Assembly (NCBI GenBank): GCA_031272615.1 | Contig: JAISTL010000287.1 | Span: 1 to 6,589, forward strand | DNA from: Methylobacteriaceae bacterium | GTDB taxonomy: Bacteria > Pseudomonadota > Alphaproteobacteria > Rhizobiales > Beijerinckiaceae | Direction of reading: 5' to 3' | Length of the DNA: 6,589 nt | The notes under the pieces: model-generated | Told to the model about the DNA's origin: nothing | The model's database searches: none | Seen by the model: the letters and a program-made list of their open reading frames with translations, nothing else | Made by a program: the position numbers and the translations under genes | In this document: positions 5,704-6,589 of the stretch, one piece after another | Numbering within the stretch: the first letter of the stretch is position 1 | Layout: each line of letters starts with the position of its first letter

Positions 5704-6589
5704 ATGGCTGGAAAACTCAACACCCGTGAGAACCCGGAAGCGCCGGCGGACAACAGAGGCGAGGCATTGCCCCCGCGCCGCACCCGCGTCATGACCATCG
5801 GTGGACGCCCCGTCAACATGAAGATGTTGAAGTTCGTCAACTTCCTGCGCACCATTCTGCTCTATTTCGCTTTCGCCATCAGCGTCTACGCCTTCGTCTA
5901 CCTGCTCATTCTCGCCTCGGTCGGCAGTTTCGGCAATGAAAACTGGCTGCTGATCGTCGAGGGCTATCCGCCGATTGAAGACGAGGAAGTCGGGTATCTC
6001 AGCCTGTCGCAGGCCATGACGGTGTCCAATTTCGTGTTCCTGAACTGGGTCCACATCGTCACCGCCTGCATTCTGTTGTGGATTGCCTTCGCCATCACCA
6101 TCCGCAACGTGCTGCTGGTTGCCGCCTCGGGCATCCGGGTCGTCCAGCACCCGGGCTTCCCGCGCTTCCGCGTCATCGTCGAAGACATGTGCCGGAAAAC
6201 CGGGGTGGACATGCCGCGCCTGGCGCTCATTCCGTCGCGCTACATGAACGCCTTCACCGCCGGGATGTTCCGTGACGAGGCAATGATTGTCGTCACCACC
6301 GGGCTTCTGGAGCGTCTCAACGACGACGAACTGGAGGCCGTGATGGGCCATGAGTTCACCCATATTCTCAACCGCGATGTCGCGGTGATGAGCGTGGCGT
6401 CGATCATCGTCGGCAGCATCGGCACCCTGGCGGATTGGGCCTATTGGCGCGCCGTCAGCCGCACCACCGAGGAAGCCGACAGTGACGGCATTTTCTCGGA
6501 TTCCGGCGGATACAACCTGGCGTCGATTTTCGTGCTGCTGATTGTGTCGTTCATGGCATCGGTGGGTTGGGTCATCACCTCGATTTCCA
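5704..6589 (+). CDS. Second HtpX-like M48 family membrane metalloprotease, 3' partial
   Basis: This frame is open from 5602 and runs off the right edge; 295 codons are counted from the chosen ATG. It is a paralogue of the gene upstream: RLALIPSRYMNAFTAGMF (172-189) and DDELEAVMGHEFTHILNRD (207-225) match that protein, with zinc motif HEFTH at 216-220. Transmembrane helices are predicted at about 50-72, 117-138, 228-243 (weak) and 272-294. Between the first two lies an extra loop of about 45 residues with an acidic patch (IEDEEVG). The third zinc ligand, a Glu expected in an SRxxEYxAD motif, should lie just past the window. The start is uncertain. ATG 5704 is preferred because codons before it are unusually T-ending, but it has no clear ribosome site. 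ATG 5668, with GGGGTG (5657-5662) 5 nt upstream, and ATG 5641, 5674, 5791 or GTG 5701 are alternatives. Residues 1-35 are polar and not conserved. Substrate unknown. Confidence 0.9.
   Translation, partial: MAGKLNTRENPEAPADNRGEALPPRRTRVMTIGGRPVNMKMLKFVNFLRTILLYFAFAISVYAFVYLLILASVGSFGNENWLLIVEGYPPIEDEEVGYLSLSQAMTVSNFVFLNWVHIVTACILLWIAFAITIRNVLLVAASGIRVVQHPGFPRFRVIVEDMCRKTGVDMPRLALIPSRYMNAFTAGMFRDEAMIVVTTGLLERLNDDELEAVMGHEFTHILNRDVAVMSVASIIVGSIGTLADWAYWRAVSRTTEEADSDGIFSDSGGYNLASIFVLLIVSFMASVGWVITSIS

Noticed and set aside
5581..6363. 260-codon minus-strand frame opposite the second M48 gene
   Set aside because: It is antisense to conserved M48 sequence, and its product is His/Asp/Gln-rich with no motif.

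Overview
This is a GC-rich window with bacterial gene organisation: Shine-Dalgarno starts, short intergenic gaps and mostly G/C-ending codons. The envelope proteins (LemA and two HtpX-like M48 proteases) and a proteobacterial-type glyoxylate carboligase suggest a Gram-negative-type bacterium. The phylum cannot be fixed from the sequence. The 9-bp GGTGGAC tandem arrays recall, from general familiarity only, intergenic arrays seen in Planctomycetes-Verrucomicrobia-Lentisphaerae genomes. That link is weak.

Left part (1-1994, + strand): the last 43 codons of an enolase-superfamily sugar-acid dehydratase-like enzyme, then a complete glyoxylate carboligase (gcl) after a 76-nt gap. Together they suggest sugar-acid or glycolate/glyoxylate catabolism, with Gcl joining two glyoxylates into tartronate semialdehyde.

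Middle part (1995-3526): gcl (+) and an aldose 1-epimerase gene (galM, -) converge on a 548-nt non-coding region. It holds a GC-rich inverted repeat after gcl, two smaller hairpins, a strong minus-strand intrinsic terminator (2119-2159), and a conspicuous pair of head-to-head 9-bp tandem arrays (2393-2438 and 2466-2529) beginning 13 nt past the galM stop. The arrays could fold into a long slippable stem in the galM transcript.

Right part (3527-6589): a 189-nt divergent promoter region separates galM from a lemA gene. LemA is followed 20 nt later by a membrane M48 metalloprotease. After a further 249-nt spacer with two adjacent hairpins comes a second, divergent M48 membrane protease that runs off the window end. 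The three genes look like an envelope module of a LemA membrane protein and two HtpX-like proteases, probably for membrane-protein quality control or processing.

No mobile element, CRISPR array, rRNA or tRNA was recognised. The least ordinary features are the inverted 9-bp arrays and the lemA-M48-M48 arrangement with a structured leader before the second protease.
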